From Pseudoxanthomonas sp. PXM02 (GTDB lineage: Bacteria > Pseudomonadota > Gammaproteobacteria > Xanthomonadales > Xanthomonadaceae), in contig NZ_JACVAK010000001.1 in the NCBI RefSeq assembly GCF_014851805.1, forward strand, positions 62,001-126,000: a DNA stretch of 64,000 bases. The letters are read 5' to 3'. The stretch's first letter is position 1, and each line of letters starts with the position of its first letter. Below are positions 62,138 to 64,000 of this stretch, piece after piece. The notes beneath the pieces are model-generated. The model was not told the DNA's origin, did no database searches, and saw nothing but the letters and a program-made list of their open reading frames with translations. Both the position numbers and the translations under genes were made by a program.

Positions 62138-62842
62138 TCAGATGTCTCCCGGACCGCGCCGTGGCACGGTGATGTTGCGCAGGCCGTCGCGCTGGATTCC
62201 CATGTCGAGCGGCGCCGGAGGTGCGGTCTGCCAGTCGCGGGCCTGGTTGAAGCGGGCGCGTTCGCGCCGGTTGTGCACGACGAACATCACCCGGTTGTCC
62301 CACAGCGCCTCGAATCGCGAACGCGGCATCGCGCGGGTGCCGCGCGCCGGATCGCCGAGCAGTACGCGTCCGTTGCGCAGCCCCTTCACCACGACGAAGT
62401 GGCGGTAACCACGGTCGTTGAGCAGCACGATGGCCGGCACGTTCTCTTCCTGCAGCTTGTCCAGCGGCAGTTCGAAGCCGTCGGCCTCATAGCCTTTCGT
62501 GCGCAGGTAACGCCGCATGTCGAGCAGCGAGAAGCCCTCCTTGCGGATCCGTGCCTGGTCGCCGTTGTTGTACATCTGCACGAACACGTCCACCTCGCTG
62601 ACGGGATGGCCGTACTGGTGCGTCAGCAGCGTCGCCGTCGCGGCCGAGCCGCAGCTGAAGTCGTACTGCTGCGGCAGCGTGGTCTTGAACCTGGCCTCCT
62701 TCAGGCTGGTCAGACGCACGTTGTAGGCACCACCCGGCACGCGCAGGTCACTGGTGGCCGCCGATGCGCCGCCCAGCCCGGCAGACGCACACGCCAGTGC
62801 GACGTAGACAGGCCAGCGCCAGGCGCGCAGGCGGCGTTTCAT
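62138..62842 (-). CDS. fapD: C39-family cysteine peptidase, FapD-like
   Basis: The 234-residue exported protein (signal peptide to about 28) is a stand-alone peptidase C39 domain. Catalytic residues are visible: Gln-x5-Cys in QQYDFSCGSAATATLLTHQ (Cys about 64), His in GYRHFVVVKGL (about 148) and Asp in LLGDPARGTR (about 164). C39 peptidases cleave after double-glycine leaders. Unlike bacteriocin exporters it has no ABC transporter domain. It overlaps the upstream subunit gene (ATGA) and sits where fapD sits in Pseudomonas fap operons. Its likely substrates are the two neighbouring secreted proteins with RLxxMRGG motifs. Confidence 0.88.
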   Translation of the reverse strand: MKRRLRAWRWPVYVALACASAGLGGASAATSDLRVPGGAYNVRLTSLKEARFKTTLPQQYDFSCGSAATATLLTHQYGHPVSEVDVFVQMYNNGDQARIRKEGFSLLDMRRYLRTKGYEADGFELPLDKLQEENVPAIVLLNDRGYRHFVVVKGLRNGRVLLGDPARGTRAMPRSRFEALWDNRVMFVVHNRRERARFNQARDWQTAPPAPLDMGIQRDGLRNITVPRRGPGDI

Positions 62843-63258
62843 TGCGGGCCGCCGGTGAAGTCGACGGTCACGATCATGGCGTTCTGGATCAGCACGTTGC
62901 TGCCGGTGTTCTGGATGACCGTGTTGATCCCGCTGGCGTTGTTGAACGCGCCGTCGGCGATGCTGTTGGAACCGCTGGTGATGTGGTGCGCCGTGTTGTC
63001 GTCCACCGAACCATCGATATCGATCAGGTTCTCGGTCTGGCTGGCGTCACCACCGCGCATGGTGGACAACCGGTCCGTCGCGATCGCGCGCCCCAGCTCG
63101 CTGATCGCCGCGATGGGCACGTCTGGCGTGCGTGTGTCGGCGAGGATCGCCGGCGGCACGTCGAGTATCGGGCCGACGTTCTGCGCTTCTGCGCCGAATG
63201 CGACGGCGTGAAGCCCGCAGGCTGCAAGCAGCAGCCCGGTCTGTTGGAGCGTAAGCAT
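62839..63258 (-). CDS. Fap-like small amyloid subunit with double-glycine motif
   Basis: The ATG at 63258 with AAGGAGA upstream gives 139 residues: a signal peptide (GLLLAACGLHAVAFG to AEAQ), a segment with ELGRAIATDRLSTMRGG (Gly-Gly at 69-70, Met -4, Leu -7, Ile -12), then an Asn/Ser/Ile-rich region with NSIADGAFNNASGINTVIQN and TGSNVLIQNAMIVTVDF at the C-terminus. The N-x-G-I-N-x-V-I-Q-N repeats resemble the strand motifs of Fap subunits (FapB/FapC), but it is far shorter than FapC. It is probably a minor subunit or nucleator. Confidence 0.7.
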   Translation of the reverse strand: MLTLQQTGLLLAACGLHAVAFGAEAQNVGPILDVPPAILADTRTPDVPIAAISELGRAIATDRLSTMRGGDASQTENLIDIDGSVDDNTAHHITSGSNSIADGAFNNASGINTVIQNTGSNVLIQNAMIVTVDFTGGPQ

Positions 63259-63335
63259 GGTCGGTCTCCTTGCCATGCGTCCGCCGCGCAGCCGTGCGGT
63301 GCCCCGCGTCCTGCGGGACACCGGCGCCCACGCGG

Positions 63336-63364
63336 GATATCCCGGCCACGAAGGCCGGGATATC
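63336..63364 (-). terminator. Strong hairpin between Gly-rich subunit gene and rest of fap-like operon
   Basis: A perfect 12-bp inverted repeat GATATCCCGGCC / GGCCGGGATATC with a five-base loop starts 10 bases after the stop codon of the Gly-rich gene. No T-run follows on the minus strand. It may attenuate transcription or protect the 3' end of the first cistron so that the major subunit is made in excess of the export proteins. Confidence 0.6.
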
Positions 63365-63374
63365 GGCGGAGCGC

Positions 63375-64000
63375 TTACGGGCCTACGGTCAGGTTGGCCT
63401 GGACAGTGATGCCCTGCTGGATCAGCGAGGCCATGCCACTGTTCTGCGCGGCCACCATGATGCCGGCCGCGGACTGACCAACGCTGGTCATGTTGTTCGA
63501 CATGTCGAACGTACCCGCATCGACGGCCAGCGAACCGCCGGCACCGCCGGCGCCACCGGTCGCGCCGTTGCCGACGCCGCCATTGCCATCGCCGCCCATG
63601 CCGTCGCCGCCGTTGCCGACGCCGCCATCGCCACCGGTCGCACCGACCGCGCCCGCGGCGCCATTGCCTGCCGTCGCGTCACCGTTGCTGGCGCTCGAGG
63701 AGGCGCTGCCATTGGTCGCGTCGCCATTGTTGGCATCGCCACCATTGCCGCCGGTGCCGCCGGTGGCGGTCACGCTGCCGCCCGCGCCGCCCCAGCCATT
63801 GCCAGCGCCACCGGTGGCGGTCGCGTCGCCGCCCGTGCCGGAGCCTGCACCACCGGTGCCCGTCCCTGCACCTCCGGTTCCCGTGGCGTCACCCGAGGTG
63901 CCGTTGCCTGCGGTTGCCGTGCTGGTGCTCCCGGTTGCGGTTGCATCACCCGACGTACCTGCGCCGCCCGTGGCCGTGCCGGAGCCGCTGGTGCCGTCAC
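63375..64000 (-). CDS. Gly/Ala/Thr/Asp-rich repeat protein, probable major amyloid subunit (N-terminus outside window)
   Basis: The reading frame is open from the right edge to a TAA at 63375, giving at least 207 residues; the true start is beyond 64000. About 160 residues are low-complexity, with degenerate repeats around GDAT (SGDATATGS, SGDATGTGGAG, GGDATATGGAG, NNGDATNGS) and runs of GGxGG. The last 45 residues differ: DAGTFDMSNNMTSVGQS, AAGIMVAAQNSGMASLIQQ and a beta-prone VQANLTVGP. They resemble the end of the next subunit (VIQNTGSNVLIQ). As first visible gene before the FapD/E/F-like genes it takes the place of fapC, but its Gly-rich body is unlike Pseudomonas FapC. Confidence 0.7.
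   Translation of the reverse strand, partial: DGTSGSGTATGGAGTSGDATATGSTSTATAGNGTSGDATGTGGAGTGTGGAGSGTGGDATATGGAGNGWGGAGGSVTATGGTGGNGGDANNGDATNGSASSSASNGDATAGNGAAGAVGATGGDGGVGNGGDGMGGDGNGGVGNGATGGAGGAGGSLAVDAGTFDMSNNMTSVGQSAAGIMVAAQNSGMASLIQQGITVQANLTVGP

Noticed and set aside
63770-64000. A 76-codon Pro/Arg/Ala-rich minus-strand frame at the right edge
   Set aside because: It is a different frame of the Gly-rich repeat gene, whose own frame is open to the edge and ends with the conserved subunit-like tail.

Overview
The window looks like the chromosome of a high-GC gammaproteobacterium of the Xanthomonadaceae/Lysobacteraceae type (Lysobacter, Luteimonas or Pseudoxanthomonas-like). The evidence is gene content: a TonB receptor with clustered GH92 mannosidases, mannose isomerase and fructokinase; a very large RHS protein with LysM and Ig-like repeats; and a Fap-type amyloid operon. 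The genus is an inference. No rRNA, tRNA, CRISPR array or intact insertion sequence was seen.

Layout. (1) 1-12391, minus strand: a tightly overlapped flagellar-type operon reading TPR protein, fliQ, fliR, flhB, flhA, flgF, flgG, flgA, flgH, flgI, flgB, flgC, fliE, fliF, a very short FliG-like gene and a fliH cut by the window edge. Hook, filament, FliM/N and FliP genes are absent here. Two small minus-strand genes (12579-13538), one of them TPR, lie upstream. (2) 13539-31850: an AT-richer, probably acquired tip with a SUKH immunity gene, and a 5692-residue RHS protein. This protein has two YD-repeat blocks separated by 14 Ig-like repeats, then LysM, a hydrophobic segment and a C-terminal WHH-type HNH nuclease. 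(3) 31851-53046: an N-glycan/mannoside utilisation locus with fructokinase, a LacI regulator, three GH92 proteins, a TonB receptor, mannose isomerase, a GH2 beta-mannosidase, glycosylasparaginase, a Glk-type hexokinase and CutC. Six copies of a GATCGATC-centred palindrome sit at its promoters and define a probable local LacI regulon. (4) 53119-60075: fdhD with a YdeP-type molybdopterin oxidoreductase, an MFS transporter, hemN behind a perfect FNR/Anr box, and two small proteins. (5) 60085-64000, minus strand: a Fap-like functional amyloid operon reading Gly-rich subunit (N-terminus outside), small subunit, C39 peptidase, FapE-like protein and FapF-like pore.

How the parts work together. In region 3 the TonB receptor would import glycans. 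GH92 enzymes remove alpha-mannose, and one of them has Gln in place of the usual catalytic acid Glu. The GH2 enzyme cuts the Man-beta-GlcNAc core and the asparaginase releases the Asn-linked GlcNAc. Mannose would enter glycolysis as fructose, then fructose-6-phosphate, through the AGE-family isomerase and fructokinase. In region 5 the two small secreted proteins each carry a double-glycine leader-like signature (hydrophobic -12, Leu -7, Met -4, Gly-Gly) beside the C39 double-glycine peptidase, which suggests a specific maturation step in this amyloid system.
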